A stretch of DNA of 64,000 nucleotides. It comes from CAVXEH01 sp963805645. GTDB lineage: Bacteria; Chloroflexota; Limnocylindria; QHBO01. Location of the stretch: the NCBI GenBank assembly GCA_963805645.1, contig CAWDVA010000006.1:62001-126000 (forward strand), in the 5' to 3' direction. Both the position numbers and the translations under genes were made by a program. Under the pieces are notes generated by a model. That model worked only from the letters and a program-made list of their open reading frames with translations. It was not told the DNA's origin and made no database searches. Numbering within the stretch: position 1 is the stretch's first letter; each line of letters opens with the position of its first letter. Shown here piece by piece: positions 16,616 to 25,622 of the stretch.

Positions 16616-17976
16616 GCCGTCGCTCCCGGCGACCCGGCGCGAACGCGATACAGGCGCCATCGGTCTGGTACTCCTTTCAGCTCGTGCTCTCCTGCCTCGT
16701 CGAACGCAAGATCGGAGCCCGCAACCAGATCGCGCACCGTCTGCGATACGAGCACCTCCGACGGATCCGCCTGGGCCGCCACGCGCGCACCAATGGACAC
16801 CGTCAGCCCGGACACCTTGCCGTCGAAGACCTCGCACTCGCCGGTGTGGAGACCGCAGCGGACCTCGATTCCCAGGCTGCGGACACCGGCGACGATGGCG
16901 TTCGCGCAGCGGATCGCCCGCGCCGGACCGTCGAACGCCGCGAAGAAGCCGTCTCCGGCCGTATCCATCTCGCGTCCCCGCCACCGTGCGATGAGCCCGC
17001 GGATCAACGCGTGGTGCCGGGCCACGATGTCACGCCAGGCGCGATCCCCCATCCGGGCAGCCCGCTCCGTCGAGGCCACGATGTCGGTGAACAGCACGGT
17101 GGCGAGCACCCGGTCGAGGGCGGCCTCCTCTCCCTCGATGCGGCGCACGAATCGCGCGATCTGCTCGACGAACGGCTCAGGATTGGCGCCCACGACCGGT
17201 GCCGGATCGTGGATCCGCGCCAGCTCTGCGCCGGGGATGGCGTTCGCCATGGCGTTCGCGACATCGGCCATTGGGTCGCTGGCGAGTACCAGGGTTGGGA
17301 CGTGAATCGCGGGAAGGATCTCCCGCACGTCCATCTCGTAGTACATCCGCAGGAGGTCGGCCGCGGCGCCCGGGCTCGCCGACAGGCGCATGTTCGTCGC
17401 CCACCAGTCGATGAGGCCCGTGTCTCCGGCGTGGCGGGGATCGATGTCCTTCAGGATCTGCGCCGCGTATTCGCGGGTACCCCAGCGCTCCTCGATTGCG
17501 CGTAGCTCCTCCTCGAAGTCTTCGGCACTCATGCCCCACGGCCAGTCCGCAGCCACGGCGGTACGTGGCTGGGTGTTGAGCAGCACCAGTGCCAGGGTCC
17601 GCTCCGGATAGGTGGCCGCGAAGAGTGAGCACAGCGGACCAGCATCGGCCATCGCAACGACCACGGCGCGCTGGCTGCCAATGTCGTCGAGGACGGCGCG
17701 CAAGTCGTCGATGCGCTCCTCGAGTGCAGGCAGCCGGCCACCCTGCAGGCGATCCGACAGCCCGGTGCCCCGGCCATCGAGCATGACCAGGCGCCCAACG
17801 GTGGACAGGGACTCGTTGGCGCGCATGATCGCCGGCAGAGTCCAGCTGTGCTCGAGGTTCGAGAAGTAGGCGCCGATCATGAGCAGATCGACAGGCCCCT
17901 CCCCGAGCGTCTGGTAGGCGATGTGGACGCCGTCGACCGTCTTCGCGTATCGCGTGTCGGAAACCGGCCTCGCCAT
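16612..17976 (-). CDS. Alpha/beta-hydrolase-like domain fused to class III adenylate/guanylate cyclase
   Basis: 454 residues. Residues about 1-275 are an alpha/beta-hydrolase fold (VDGVHIAYQTLGEGPVDLLM, then LVMLDGRGTGLSDRL), but the nucleophile elbow reads VVAMADAGPL, with no Ser, so this domain is probably a ligand sensor. Residues about 290-445 are a class III cyclase: ATVLFTDIVASTERAARMGD (first metal Asp), DTAGDGFFAAFDGPARAIRC (second metal Asp) and an ELKGVPDRWRLYRV end. It makes cAMP or cGMP in the cytosol. A leaderless-type start is used, and the SH3 lipoprotein is coupled downstream. Confidence 0.88.
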   Translation of the reverse strand: MARPVSDTRYAKTVDGVHIAYQTLGEGPVDLLMIGAYFSNLEHSWTLPAIMRANESLSTVGRLVMLDGRGTGLSDRLQGGRLPALEERIDDLRAVLDDIGSQRAVVVAMADAGPLCSLFAATYPERTLALVLLNTQPRTAVAADWPWGMSAEDFEEELRAIEERWGTREYAAQILKDIDPRHAGDTGLIDWWATNMRLSASPGAAADLLRMYYEMDVREILPAIHVPTLVLASDPMADVANAMANAIPGAELARIHDPAPVVGANPEPFVEQIARFVRRIEGEEAALDRVLATVLFTDIVASTERAARMGDRAWRDIVARHHALIRGLIARWRGREMDTAGDGFFAAFDGPARAIRCANAIVAGVRSLGIEVRCGLHTGECEVFDGKVSGLTVSIGARVAAQADPSEVLVSQTVRDLVAGSDLAFDEAGEHELKGVPDRWRLYRVRAGSPGATA

Positions 17977-17983
17977 CGCCTCT

Positions 17984-17989
17984 AGGCTA
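17984..17989 (-). promoter_or_regulatory. -10 element TAGCCT, leaderless start
   Basis: Read on the minus strand, TAGCCT ends 7 nt before the cyclase ATG (17976). Confidence 0.4.
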
Positions 17990-18001
17990 CGCCCCCGATG
18001 G

Positions 18002-19639
18002 CTATGCCTTGGCCATCACCGCGCGCTCGGCGAGGGCGATGGGCATATCGCCGCTGGACACCAGCGCGTCGTGGAACGCCCGCAGATGCGGAATGTCGTG
18101 GATCGTCGCGTTGCGCGCGGCCAGGAACCGCTCACGGATGCGCACGATCTCCAGGCACCCGGTCAGGTACGACGAGGCCTGGGTGGGCCAGCTGCAGTAG
18201 CGCGTGACCTCCGCCCGCGCGGTCGGGTCCGTGAGGCTGGTGTTGGCGAGCATGAACTCGACCGCCTCGTCCCAGGTCATCTCGCCCATGTGCAGGCTGG
18301 TGTCCACCACGATCCGCGCGGCACGGAAGATGGTCGCCTCGTACTGGTACATCTCGTGGCGGGTGTCGGCGAAGAAGCCCTGCTCGCGCATCATGCGCTC
18401 CGCGTACAGGGCCCAGCCCTCGCTGAAGTAGCTGGTCCCCAGCGACTGGCGCAGGTGCGACGGGTTGAGCTTGGCCATGGACAGGTGCCAGTGGTGCCCC
18501 GGGTAGGCCTCGTGGACCGCCGTAGTGGGGATGCCCGGGTACGAGTTGTACTCGAGCCGCTTGGCGATGTCGTCCTCGGTGGCCCCGTCCGGGGGGAACG
18601 GCACGAAGAAGTGCCCGCGCATGGACGGCGCGAAGGCCGGCGGGTTCTGGTAGCTGGCCACCGCGATGACCGGCCGCTGGAACGGGGGCGACGGCTCCAC
18701 CGCGCAGCTCTCACCGGGGGCGAAGCTCACGAGCTCGTGCTCGGCGAGGTAGTCCCGCGCCTTCTGCGTCCACTCCTCGTACCCGACGCGCATGGCCTCC
18801 GGGTTGGCCGGGCGATCCTTGTTCAGCTCGGCCAGCACGGCGTGCCAGTCATCGGTGCCACGCAGGTCCTGCGCACAGCGGCGCAGCTCCTCTCCGAGCT
18901 CGGCGAGCTGCTGGCGACCCCGCTCGCGCAGGCCGCGCGCGTCCACGTCGAGGAGCTCCGCGTCACGCAGGATCGCCGAGTAGCGCGCCTCGCCGAACGC
19001 CCAGTCGCCGGTGGCACGCGGCCGCATCTCGTCGAGGAAGGCGGCGAAGTCCTCGTAGGCGGCGGCGGCCACCGCGCCGGCCTCGGCCAGCTGGGCGCGC
19101 GCCGCAGGATCGGTGATCTCGGCAGGCAGCAGCTCGCGGGCGTACCGGGCGCCCGCACGCGCCTGGTTGACGGCGCGGTCCAGCAGGATCGCCGGGACAA
19201 GCTCGGCGCGCAGGTTGCGCTTGCCGTCCGCAAGGTTGGCCGGCACCCCGCGCAGGCGGGCAGCCGCGCTGGCCGCGAGCTCCGCTTCAGGGCGGAGCCG
19301 GTGCAGGAAGAGGCCGAAGACGCCGCCCAACCCGGGCCCCAGGTAGGTATCGGGGTGCCGACGCCAGACCTCCCACTCGTCGAAGATGACCCGACGGTGG
19401 AGGCTGGCCAGGACGAGGTCGCGGTCGATCGCCTCGTCGAAGTTCAGGGTCTGTGGATCGATGCCGCTGAACGTCTCCATCCAGCGGCCGACGGACGCAC
19501 GCCGACGCACATAGCCGGCTTCGGACAGGTCCGGAAGTTGATCGTCGTACTGGATGAGACCCAGCGAGCTCGCCCCGGTGGGCGATTCGGCGTACTCCTC
19601 CGCCAGGAAGGCACGCGCGAGTTCGGAGAAATCGGGCAC
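18002..19639 (-). CDS. DUF885-family putative zinc peptidase
   Basis: 545 residues from a GTG at 19639, with GAGGGG 8 nt upstream. The DUF885 family is predicted to be a metallopeptidase related to M32/M3 folds. The metal site HEAYPGHHWH is present near residue 370, and SEGWALYAERMMREQGFF contains the downstream Glu. There is no signal peptide, so the protein is cytosolic. Length agrees with the family (about 550-600). Its neighbours are unrelated. The proteolytic role is a family prediction, not experimentally settled. Confidence 0.8.
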   Translation of the reverse strand: MPDFSELARAFLAEEYAESPTGASSLGLIQYDDQLPDLSEAGYVRRRASVGRWMETFSGIDPQTLNFDEAIDRDLVLASLHRRVIFDEWEVWRRHPDTYLGPGLGGVFGLFLHRLRPEAELAASAAARLRGVPANLADGKRNLRAELVPAILLDRAVNQARAGARYARELLPAEITDPAARAQLAEAGAVAAAAYEDFAAFLDEMRPRATGDWAFGEARYSAILRDAELLDVDARGLRERGRQQLAELGEELRRCAQDLRGTDDWHAVLAELNKDRPANPEAMRVGYEEWTQKARDYLAEHELVSFAPGESCAVEPSPPFQRPVIAVASYQNPPAFAPSMRGHFFVPFPPDGATEDDIAKRLEYNSYPGIPTTAVHEAYPGHHWHLSMAKLNPSHLRQSLGTSYFSEGWALYAERMMREQGFFADTRHEMYQYEATIFRAARIVVDTSLHMGEMTWDEAVEFMLANTSLTDPTARAEVTRYCSWPTQASSYLTGCLEIVRIRERFLAARNATIHDIPHLRAFHDALVSSGDMPIALAERAVMAKA

Positions 19640-19812
19640 GGATGATCCCCTCGACTAATCGGCAATCGCAACCAAGCATAGGCGCACGGCACCGCGCCGT
19701 GACGAGCGACCGCGCCGTGCGACCCGGCCGCAGACGGATGGTGGCCTAGTCGCCTTCCGCCGGCGATGGGTAGATCGAGGGTGGCAGGCGGGTACTTCGG
19801 CTACGCATCGGG

Positions 19813-20845
19813 TCAGCGTGCGGCGGGAACCAGGCGGCCGAAGCGGTCCGGGTCGGCGGCCGCAGCGACCTGGATGGCGTTGAGGGCGGCACCCTTGCGC
19901 AGGTTGTCGCTGGCCAGGAAGCAGGCGAAGCCGCGCTCGCGTCCCGGGATCGCCCGCAGGCGACCCACCAGGACCGGGTCGCGCCCCTCCACGTCGAGGG
20001 GCATGGGGTGACGCTCGCTGCCGTCCGCGGGCCGGTACTCGAGGCCCGGCGCCGCGCGCAGCGCCGCCTCCAGTCCGTCCACCGTCGCCGGCCGCGCCGT
20101 GCGGATGTGCAGCGTCACCGAGTGCCCGGTGTGGACCGGGACGCGCACCGTGGTGGCGGCCACGTCGAGGTCCGGCAGGTCCAGGATCTTGCGCAGCTCA
20201 GCGTGGATCTTGCGCTCCTCCCCGGTCCAGCCGTCATCAGCCAGCACGTCGATCTGCGGCACCACGCTGTCGGCGATCCGCCCGTGGAACGGCGAGCCCG
20301 CGGCGGCCTCCCGGTGCTCGCTGCCCCGCTCCTCGAGGAAGGCATCCAGCCCGGCTCGCCCGGCACCGCTCACCGCCTGGTAGCTGGCAAGGTCTACGGA
20401 ATCGAGCCCGAACGCATCGCGGATGGGAGCCAGCACCACCACCGCGGCAGCCGTGGTGCAGTTCGGGTTGGCCACCACGTTCCCGGACCGATGGCGCAGC
20501 ACCCCACCGTTCGCCTCCGGGACGACCAGCGGCACGGCCGGGTCCAGGCGGAACGCGCTCGAGTTGTCGACGATGAGCGGCACGCCGCGCCCGGGACCGG
20601 CCACGATCTCGCGGCTCACCGGCCCGTCAGTGGCCAGGAAGAGGACGTCGAGCTCGCCCGCGGCGGCCTCGTCGAGGATCGCCACCGACACGCTCGCCAT
20701 CGGCGTAGCGAACGCGTCCGGTCTCGGTGCCGAAGACCCGCAGCTGATCGGCCGGCAGGCCGGCATCGGCCAGGATGGAGAGGAAGACGCCGCCCACCAC
20801 GCCGCGGGCTCCGGCGATGCCCACCACCGGCCACGAGGCGCTCAT
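19813..20845 (-). pseudogene. asd: Aspartate-semialdehyde dehydrogenase, frameshifted
   Basis: It reads MSASWPVVGIAGARGVVGGV (NADP-binding glycine loop) from the ATG at 20845. The frame then switches near 20680-20697 and continues with SVAILDEAAAGELDVLFLAT, the catalytic Cys in NVVANPNCTTAAA, the SGAGRAG loop and the VRVPVHTGHSVTLH segment. Removing one base gives 343 residues, normal for the family. The enzyme makes aspartate semialdehyde for Lys, Met, Thr and diaminopimelate synthesis and is normally essential. It overlaps hom by ATGA. Intact motifs on both sides make sequence error the likeliest cause. Confidence 0.72.
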
Positions 20846-21772
20846 GCCGCGCCTCCAAACAGCACCGGGCGCTCGCCCGCGACGAGGCGGGCCAGGTCCG
20901 CGTACACGGCGCCCGGCCGTCACCCGTCCTCCGGCGCCGGGACCCGCGACCCGGAACGTGCCGGCCGCCCGGACCTCGATCTCCAGGAGGTTCTCGACAC
21001 CCGTCACCCGGGCCAGCGGACCGTCCTCCCCGAGCTCCCGGGGCGCCACGACCAGCTGGTTCTCGGTGGCCTCCGCCACCAGGCGGACAACCTGTCCCTC
21101 GGCGACCTCCAGCCCCCGGATCCCGTGCCGCTCGACCAGCGTCTCGCCGCGAAACTCGCCCCAGGCCACGCTGGCCAGGATCGCCAGCTTCTGGGCAGCA
21201 TCCCGCCCATCGACGTCGAGGGAGGGATCGGCCTCCGCGTAGCCGGCCTCCTGGGCCTCGCGCAGCGCGTCGCCATAGGTGCGGCCGTCGCCCATGGCGG
21301 TGAGGATGTACGTGGTCGTGGCGTTCAAAATGCCCCGCAGCCGGCCGATGCTGCCGGTGGCGGCCAGGTGTGCGACGGTCTCGATCATGGGCACGCCCGC
21401 CCCAACGCTCGCCGACGCCAGGAGTGCGGCGCCGTGGGCAACCGCCAGCGACGCGAGCTCGTCCCCATGGTTCGAGAGGAGCGCCTTGTTGGCGGTGACG
21501 TAGGGGACGCCGCGGGCCAGCGCCAGGCGCGCCCAGGCGAGCGGCGCCTCGGTGCCGCCGGCCAGCTCGACGATGGCGTCGAGCGCCATCGCGGCAGCCT
21601 CCTCCGGCGCAACGAGGGTCACGCCGTCCGGCAGCGGCGTGACGCGGTGGCGGGCCGGATCGCGAACCGCCAGGCAGGCCAGGTCGAGCGGCAGCGGCCC
21701 GGCCGCCACGAGACGGCCCAGGGATGCGCCGACGGTGCCCCAGCCAATGAGGCCGATGCGCAGGCGGGTCAT
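20842..21772 (-). pseudogene. hom: Homoserine dehydrogenase, frameshifted near the C-terminus
   Basis: From the ATG at 21772 it reads MTRLRIGLIGWGTVGASLG (Rossmann loop), then VELAGGTEAPLAWARLAL, VTANKALLSNHG, ILNATTTYILTAMGDG and GYAEADPSLDVDGRDAAQKL (substrate and catalytic Lys region). At the CCC run 20912-20914 the frame shifts; the last residues AVYADLARLVAGERPVLFGG are in the next frame and stop in the ATGA shared with asd. Corrected length is about 309, without a C-terminal ACT domain, so Thr feedback control is not apparent. It reduces aspartate semialdehyde to homoserine. An in-frame ATG also occurs at 21781. Confidence 0.75.
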
Positions 21773-21830
21773 GGTGCGCATGAGTCTAGCGATCCCGGGG
21801 CACCCGGGGCCAAGGGCCGGGTGGTTCGGG

Positions 21831-21836
21831 TATCCT
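21831..21836 (+). promoter_or_regulatory. -10 element TATCCT, leaderless start
   Basis: TATCCT ends 7 nt before the ATG at 21844. Confidence 0.4.
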
Positions 21837-21843
21837 CCTCGCA

Positions 21844-22188
21844 ATGGGAGCCACCGAGACCGTCGACCTGTTCATGGAGCTGATCAACGACGACCGGCGC
21901 GAGAAGGCCGTGGAGCTGCTCGCCGAGCATGCCGTGCTGGGCATCTCCGTGCCCGGGTCGGATGAGCGCACCAACCTGCGTGGCCGCGACCGTGTCGGCG
22001 GCTGGTTCCTGCGCGCCGGCGACGGGTTCCGGATGTACTCGAACGACGGCCGCTCCATGGGGAGCAGCTACATCGCCGACGTGACCGTCATGCGCCCCGG
22101 CGCACCGTCGATGCGGGTCGAGGCCAACTTCCGCGTCGAGAGCGGCGAGATCGTGGCCCTCTTCCTGCAGCCCATCCCCGATCGCTGA
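21844..22188 (+). CDS. NTF2/SnoaL-like small protein
   Basis: 114 residues. It has the short alpha-beta cone pattern of the NTF2-like superfamily: TVDLFMELINDDRREKAVEL, then HAVLGISVPG, and paired strands DVTVMRPGAP, VEANFRVESGEIVALFLQP. Members act as isomerases, hydrolases or ligand pockets; I see no diagnostic catalytic set. It is divergent from hom and convergent with cofE, with a hairpin at its 3' end. It uses a leaderless-type start. Confidence 0.65.
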   Translation: MGATETVDLFMELINDDRREKAVELLAEHAVLGISVPGSDERTNLRGRDRVGGWFLRAGDGFRMYSNDGRSMGSSYIADVTVMRPGAPSMRVEANFRVESGEIVALFLQPIPDR

Positions 22189-22219
22189 CCTGCCCCGGAC
22201 CCGCGGTGCGGGTGGTCAG
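22186..22219. terminator. Hairpin between convergent NTF2-like gene and cofE
   Basis: ACCCGC (22199-22204) pairs with GCGGGT (22208-22213), extended by outer CTGACC/GGTCAG pairing. It overlaps the stop region of the plus-strand gene and the end of cofE. No U-tract is seen. Confidence 0.4.
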
Positions 22220-23004
22220 GGGAAGAGGTCGCGCGCGCGCTCCATGACGATCGACGCGGCGCCCGGATCATCCTCGTCTGCGCCGGGTCCCGGTGCCGCC
22301 GGGACGTAGCCGCGCACCAGGATCACCGGCCGCTGGCCGGTCTTGCCCCCGGCCAGGTCCGCCGCGGATGCCAGCTCGTCGGCCGCGGCGATCACCGTCG
22401 ACTGCATGAGTCGCCCGGAGGCATCCGGGGCGCCCCGCAGGTCCGCGAGCGGCGCAATGCCCGCCGAGCCGATGGCGACGTTCACGATCCCGTTGCGCCA
22501 CGGGCGCCCGAACGAGTCGGAGATCACGATCCCGGGTCGCACCCCCAGCCGCTCGCCAAGGCTGTCGCGCAGCGCGCGGGCCGAGGCATCGGGGTCCACC
22601 GGCAGGAGGGTGGCGACGTCCCCACCGCCCACGTTCGACTGGTCCACCCCGGCGTTGGCGCAGACGAGCCCGTGACGCGTCCGGCTGATGATCAGGCCGC
22701 CATCGGCCCAGCGCACGATCTCCATCGACTCGCGCAGCACCAGCTCCACCTGCCGCGCGTCCTTGTTCCAGCGCCTCGCCCAGTCGAGCGCGGTCTGCGA
22801 CGGCTCGACGCTGTCGAGGGCCACGATCCGGCCCTCCGCCTTCGAGACGATCTTCTGGGTGACCACCAGGACGTCGGTCTCGACCAGACCGATGGCGGCG
22901 CCCCGCAGGGCGTCCGCGATGATGGCCGCCAGGTCCGCGCCCGGACCGATCTCCCCAATGCCGTCCAGGGCGACCAGCTCGATGCGCGATCCGGGCCGGC
23001 TCAT
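22216..23004 (-). CDS. cofE: Coenzyme F420-0:L-glutamate ligase
   Basis: 262 residues. CofE motifs: DVLVVTQKIVSKAEGRIVAL near residue 45, VCANAGVDQSNVGGGD near 115, ISDSFGRPWRNGIVNVAIG near 160 and GGKTGQRPVILV near 220. The enzyme adds glutamate residues to F420-0 using GTP. It is a stand-alone CofE, unlike actinobacterial FbiB, which has a fused nitroreductase domain needed there for the final FMN-dependent reduction. It overlaps cofC by ATGA (23001-23004) as the last gene of cofD-cofC-cofE. Confidence 0.93.
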   Translation of the reverse strand: MSRPGSRIELVALDGIGEIGPGADLAAIIADALRGAAIGLVETDVLVVTQKIVSKAEGRIVALDSVEPSQTALDWARRWNKDARQVELVLRESMEIVRWADGGLIISRTRHGLVCANAGVDQSNVGGGDVATLLPVDPDASARALRDSLGERLGVRPGIVISDSFGRPWRNGIVNVAIGSAGIAPLADLRGAPDASGRLMQSTVIAAADELASAADLAGGKTGQRPVILVRGYVPAAPGPGADEDDPGAASIVMERARDLFP

Positions 23005-23597
23005 GCCGGCACCCCGGCCGCCAGCCAGCGCCCCAGGTCCTCCGGCGTGTCGAGGTCGAAGGCGAGCCCCGGGCGCTCGACCATCACCGGCGTGATCTCC
23101 GCCGCCGCCGCGCCGGCGCGGTGGGCCGCGCAGCTTCCCACCCCGAAGGCGAATCCCATGATCTCGGGCGGCCGCAGGGCCAGCCCGTTCGTGCCGGTCC
23201 CGGCCCGGTCCGGGGCGATGGCCACGCCGCGGCGTCCCGTCAGCGCCCCGGCCAGCGCGCTCACGTCCTCCACGGCCAGCGACGGCAGGTCGCCGTGGAG
23301 GACCACCAGGGTCGACACCCCGTCCGCGACCGCGGCGGCCCGCGCCTCGTCCAGCCCCTCGTTGAGCCCCATCCCGTGCTGGACGGCGAGGCGCGAGCCG
23401 GTCGCCTCGACGAGCGGCGCCAGCGCCGCGGACGGTGAGATGACCACCACGTCCGGGACCGCCACCCGCGCCACGCGCAGCACCCTCTCGAGCAGACGGG
23501 CGGCGAGCTCGCCACGCTCCTCGGGGCTCAGCACCGGCGCAAGGCGCGTCTTGGCCGCCTCGAGGCCCCGGTGCGGAACGATGACGCGCGTGCTCAC
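23001..23597 (-). CDS. cofC: 2-phospho-L-lactate (or phosphoenolpyruvate) guanylyltransferase
   Basis: 198 residues from a GTG. The nucleotidyltransferase pattern is clear: VIVPHRGLEAAKTRLAPVLS near residue 6, LVVLHGDLPSLAVEDVSALA (metal-binding Asp) near 95, and APDRAGTGTNGLAL and FDLDTPEDLGRWL at the end. It makes the GDP-activated three-carbon unit that CofD joins to Fo. It lies 21 bp after cofD with its own -10 hexamer 6 nt before the start, and overlaps cofE. Whether it uses phospholactate, PEP or phosphoglycerate is not visible. Confidence 0.92.
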   Translation of the reverse strand: MSTRVIVPHRGLEAAKTRLAPVLSPEERGELAARLLERVLRVARVAVPDVVVISPSAALAPLVEATGSRLAVQHGMGLNEGLDEARAAAVADGVSTLVVLHGDLPSLAVEDVSALAGALTGRRGVAIAPDRAGTGTNGLALRPPEIMGFAFGVGSCAAHRAGAAAAEITPVMVERPGLAFDLDTPEDLGRWLAAGVPA

Positions 23598-23603
23598 GCG
23601 GCG

Positions 23604-23609
23604 AGGATA
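23604..23609 (-). promoter_or_regulatory. -10 element TATCCT before cofC GTG
   Basis: On the minus strand TATCCT ends 6 nt before the GTG at 23597, inside the short cofD-cofC gap. It suggests an internal leaderless promoter. Confidence 0.4.
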
Positions 23610-23618
23610 CCGGCTCGG

Positions 23619-24548
23619 TCAGGCGGGCAGGAGAGCCTGCGCCAGCGCCGCCCGATCCTCGTCGCCGCCCATGATCGTCGGCAGCACCCGGGCCGACATC
23701 CCCAGGGCCTCGATTGCGGGTGCGAGCGCGGCATCGACCTGGTCGAGGACGAAGGTGTCCACCAGCCCCGCGTAGATGCGCGCGACGCCCACGGCGCTTG
23801 ACTCGTGACCGAGCGAGGCGAGCATGCGGTCCGCCGGCCCCTTGACCGCCCGCCCGCCGATGATGGGGCTCACCGCCACCCGGGGCACGCCGCGATCGCC
23901 GGCCGCCTCGAACGCCTCGCGAATGCCGGGCAGCGCGAGGATGGGCCCCACCGAGACGAGGGGGTTCGACGGCCCAATGACCAGCAGCTCGGCGGTGTCC
24001 AGCGCGATCAGCGCCTCCTCGGAGGGACGGGCACGCTCGATCCCCTCCAGCCGCACGCTGCGCACCTCCGGTTCCTGGCGGCGGCCTACGAAGTAGTCCT
24101 GGAACTCGAGCTCGCCGTCATCGGTGCCCACCATGGTCCGCAGCCGGTCGTCCGAGGCGGGGAGGAGACGGCTGGGCACCCCCAGCGCATCGGCCATGGC
24201 CTGCGTGGCATCGGTGAGGGTCGCCCCCTCGTGGAGAAGGCGGGTGCGCCGGACGTGCGTCGCCAGGTCGGCGTCCCCCACCCGGAACCAGGTGGGCTCC
24301 CCGTAGCGGCCGAGCACGCGCAGCGCCGTCCAGGTGTCGCCCGCCACGCCCCAGCCGGACTCCGGGTTGAGGATCCCGGCCAGCGTGTACAGCACCGAGT
24401 CGATGTCCGGCGATACGTGCAGGCCGAAGAGCTCCGTGTCGTCGCCGACGTTGACGACCACGGTCAGGTCGCCATCGGGCAGGACCTGCTGGAAGCCGTG
24501 GGCCAGCCGGGCGCCCCCGGTACCCCCCGCGAGCAGCGTCACGCGCAT
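23619..24548 (-). CDS. cofD: 2-phospho-L-lactate transferase
   Basis: 309 residues. The CofD/FbiA signature is present: VTLLAGGTGGARLAHGFQQV at the N-terminus, VVNVGDDTELFGLHVSPDID near residue 33, GRYGEPTWFRVGDADLATHV near 80 and LVIGPSNPLVSVGPILALPG near 185. It transfers the phospholactyl-type moiety to Fo, the deazaflavin precursor, in F420 synthesis. It is the first gene of the cof cluster, with a -10 hexamer 6 nt before the ATG. The Fo synthase genes (cofG/cofH) are not in this window. Confidence 0.94.
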   Translation of the reverse strand: MRVTLLAGGTGGARLAHGFQQVLPDGDLTVVVNVGDDTELFGLHVSPDIDSVLYTLAGILNPESGWGVAGDTWTALRVLGRYGEPTWFRVGDADLATHVRRTRLLHEGATLTDATQAMADALGVPSRLLPASDDRLRTMVGTDDGELEFQDYFVGRRQEPEVRSVRLEGIERARPSEEALIALDTAELLVIGPSNPLVSVGPILALPGIREAFEAAGDRGVPRVAVSPIIGGRAVKGPADRMLASLGHESSAVGVARIYAGLVDTFVLDQVDAALAPAIEALGMSARVLPTIMGGDEDRAALAQALLPA

Positions 24549-24554
24549 GCGTTC

Positions 24555-24560
24555 AGCGTA
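24555..24560 (-). promoter_or_regulatory. -10 element TACGCT before cofD
   Basis: On the minus strand TACGCT ends 6 nt before the cofD ATG (24548). Confidence 0.4.
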
Positions 24561-24680
24561 CCCCGGCCGGCACGGCTTCGCGCATCGACGCGCGAGCGGG
24601 GCATCGGCACGGACCAGCGTGGCGCGACCACCAGGCGCACCGCGCAGGTCGGAAGTGGCGGCAGCCTGCCGAGGGTCGAC

Positions 24681-25622
24681 TCAGGCGCTCTCCAGCATCG
24701 GCTTCACCTCGCGGACCAGGCGCTCCAGGCTCTCCTCGTCGTACGGCGCGGGAAAGCCCACGGTGAAGTGGCGGAACCCGATGCCAAGGAAGGGCCGCAG
24801 CATGGCGGCCACCTGTTCCGGTGTGCCGACCAGCTGGTTCTGCCAGACCCGGGCGTGCCCGTTGTGCTCGAAGATTCGGTGCAGCACGCGGTCGGCCTCG
24901 GCCGGGTCGTCGCGGATGACGCAGACGCCCACGCCCACCGTGCGCTCGATCTCCGCCTCGTCGCGGCCGACATCGGCGCAATGCTGGCGCAGGATCTCGT
25001 CCTTGCGCTTGACGTTGTCGAAGCCGCCGCCCACGTTGCAGGCGTCCGCGTAGCGCGCCACGATCCGCAGGGTTCGCTTCTCGCCGCCGCCGCCCACCAC
25101 GATGGGGAGCCGCTTCTGAACGGGCGCGGGCAGGTTGCGCACGGACCGGGCCTGGTAGTACCGGTCGCCGGAGGGCTCCTCGCCGCTCAGCATCCCGCGC
25201 ATGATCTGCACCGCTTCCTCGAGCCAGCGCAGCCGCTCGCCCGGCGACTTGCCGAACTCGAGGCCGAAGGCGGTGTGCTCCGTCTCGAACCAGGCGCCGC
25301 CGATGCCAAGGACGGCACGTCCGCCCGAGATGTGGTCCAGGGTGGTGGCCATCTTTGCCACGAGCGCCGGGTTGCGGAAGGTGTTGGCGCCCACCATCAG
25401 GCCGATCTTCGCGTGGCGCGTCGCCTCGGCCCAGGCAGCCAGCGTGAGCCAGCCCTCGAACATCGGCCCGTTGTCCGACCCGACGATCGGATAGAGGTGA
25501 TCCCAGGTCCACAGGTCGTCGTAGCCGAGCCCGTCGGCAGCAATGCCCACGTTCCGCAGCGAGGGCCAGTCGGTGTACTGGTTCCAGGCGAGCATCCCGA
25601 ACTTCACCGGCGCCTCAGCCAT
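24681..25622 (-). CDS. LLM-class F420-dependent oxidoreductase (TIGR03560-like)
   Basis: 313 residues with the luciferase-like barrel: VKFGMLAWNQYTDWPSLRNV, DDLWTWDHLYPIVGSDNGPM, KIGLMVGANTFRNPALVAKM and AVLGIGGAWFETEHTAFGLE. It matches the TIGR03560 F420-linked group. The start overlaps the end of the PPOX gene by 8 bp, so both are made together and may share a pathway. It sits just upstream of the cof genes on the same strand, in keeping with F420 use. The substrate is unknown. Confidence 0.87.
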   Translation of the reverse strand: MAEAPVKFGMLAWNQYTDWPSLRNVGIAADGLGYDDLWTWDHLYPIVGSDNGPMFEGWLTLAAWAEATRHAKIGLMVGANTFRNPALVAKMATTLDHISGGRAVLGIGGAWFETEHTAFGLEFGKSPGERLRWLEEAVQIMRGMLSGEEPSGDRYYQARSVRNLPAPVQKRLPIVVGGGGEKRTLRIVARYADACNVGGGFDNVKRKDEILRQHCADVGRDEAEIERTVGVGVCVIRDDPAEADRVLHRIFEHNGHARVWQNQLVGTPEQVAAMLRPFLGIGFRHFTVGFPAPYDEESLERLVREVKPMLESA

